Assembly: GCF_900110855.1 (NCBI RefSeq)
Contig: NZ_FOFA01000006.1
Span: forward strand, 124,001 to 188,000
Length of the DNA stretch: 64,000 bases
Reading direction: 5' to 3'
From: Microlunatus flavus
GTDB lineage: Bacteria > Actinomycetota > Actinomycetes > Propionibacteriales > Propionibacteriaceae
This document shows positions 63,366 to 64,000 of this stretch, piece after piece (positions within the stretch are counted from its first letter, which is position 1; each line of letters starts with the position of its first letter). The notes below the pieces were generated by a model, which saw nothing but the letters and a program-made list of their open reading frames with translations, was not told the DNA's origin and did not search any database. The translations under genes and the position numbers were made by a program.

Positions 63366-64000
63366 GCGACCGGGCGGGCGACCAGGTCCACCCCGTCGCT
63401 GGCGACCACCAGCGCGTCCACGAACTCGCCCACGGCTCCAGCATGCCCCAGCGGCAGCGTCGTCGAACCGTCGACCTCCGGCCCCTGGTGCGCCGCCCGG
63501 CCGACGGTCTCGTCGCCGTCCTCGCCGCCGACCTCCTCGACCAGCACCCGGACCCGCTCCCCCACGCGCTCCTCGGCGCGCTGGGCCACGAGCTCCTCGA
63601 CCAGGTCGGACACGGCCGAACGCCGGGCCTCGACCTGGTCGGGGTCGATCTGCCCCTCGAGCCGGGCCGCCTCGGTGCCGTCCTCGTCGGAGTAGCCGAA
63701 CACGCCGACGACGTCGAGCCGCGCGGCGACCAGGAAGTCCTGGAGCACCGCCACGTCGGCGTCGGTCTCACCGGGGAAGCCGCAGATGACGTTGCTGCGG
63801 ATGCCGGCCGTCGGGGCCGCGGCGCGGATGCTCTCGACCAGGCCCAGGAACGCGTCCGGGTCGCCGAAGCGGCGCATCCGCCGCAGCACCGTCGGCGAGG
63901 CGTGCTGGAACGACAGGTCGAAGTACGGCGCCACGTGCGGCAGCGAGGTCATCACCTCGACGAGGCCGGGCCGCATCTCGGCGGGCTGGAGGTAGGACAC
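63362..64000 (-). CDS. rimO: Ribosomal protein S12 methylthiotransferase RimO (N-terminus beyond window)
   Basis: The last 212 residues are visible. They begin inside the radical-SAM barrel ([58 protein letters not shown]) and end with the TRAM domain (about the last 60 residues, [14 protein letters not shown]...). Lacks the N-terminal Cys motifs and the CxxxCxxC site because the window ends. RimO adds a methylthio group to Asp88 of ribosomal protein S12; YFDLSFQH and the [11 protein letters not shown] segment favour RimO over MiaB. Confidence 0.9.
   Translation of the reverse strand: MSYLQPAEMRPGLVEVMTSLPHVAPYFDLSFQHASPTVLRRMRRFGDPDAFLGLVESIRAAAPTAGIRSNVICGFPGETDADVAVLQDFLVAARLDVVGVFGYSDEDGTEAARLEGQIDPDQVEARRSAVSDLVEELVAQRAEERVGERVRVLVEEVGGEDGDETVGRAAHQGPEVDGSTTLPLGHAGAVGEFVDALVVASDGVDLVARPVA

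Overview
The window is about 73% G+C with dense coding on both strands. Its gene families (HrdB-type and SigB-type sigma factors, DUF3046 beside recA, ClgR, a mycothiol-type DinB-fold protein, MT0933-like antitoxin, vitamin-B12-dependent NrdJ paired with NrdR, an actinobacterial LexA box) point to a high-GC actinobacterium. The order rimO-pgsA-cinA-clgR / lhr / DUF3046 / recA-recX / rny / miaB / miaA-dapF / hflX-dinG / lexA / nrdR-nrdJ fits the Propionibacteriales, probably Nocardioidaceae. That placement is inference from gene content and order; there is no rRNA here to confirm it.

Left part (1-8.1 kb), accessory. A compact cluster holds a secreted protein (cut by the window edge), a receiver-only response regulator, a Tat-exported multicopper oxidase, a small type I signal peptidase, a CopD-like polytopic membrane protein and a NarL/LuxR-type response regulator. 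Three intergenic stretches around it each carry a pair of C4-N(6-7)-G(3-4) palindromes about 23-24 bp apart. This looks like an undescribed envelope oxidase regulon without a local sensor kinase. It is followed by a SnoaL-like protein and an MFS exporter behind a TetR-style operator-promoter whose repressor is not in the window.

Middle left (8.1-23.7 kb), housekeeping. The principal sigma factor RpoD, a glutamate-cysteine-ligase-like enzyme translationally coupled to a UspA protein, oligopeptidase B, a SigB-type sigma factor, TesB thioesterase with a stand-alone TOPRIM protein, a PAC2 protein, HrpA helicase and a YbjN-like chaperone. REP-like elements (core CCCTTCGACAGGCTCAGGG) sit between these genes, including a seven-copy 46-bp tandem array.

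Middle (23.8-29.9 kb), small metabolic and stress genes. PrsW protease, a membrane molybdopterin oxidoreductase, a DJ-1/MarR operon with two palindromic operators, an alpha/beta hydrolase, a VOC protein and a serine hydrolase broken by a -1 frameshift.

Right (29.9-64 kb), core DNA metabolism, RNA processing and envelope. NrdJ and NrdR with two NrdR boxes; RDD and DUF2752 proteins; lexA with a divergent SOS-controlled single-span membrane protein and several LexA boxes; dinG-hflX; dapF-miaA; miaB; a glutamate-type ABC transporter; ribonuclease Y; recX-recA with a LexA box; Lhr helicase; clgR-cinA-pgsA-rimO (rimO cut by the right edge).

Several genes (lexA, hrpA, the S9 peptidase, aldose epimerase, the ABC ATPase, perhaps miaB) have a TANNNT -10 element 6-9 nt before the start codon and no Shine-Dalgarno, so leaderless transcripts are likely. 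No tRNA, rRNA, CRISPR array, insertion sequence or prophage was recognised.
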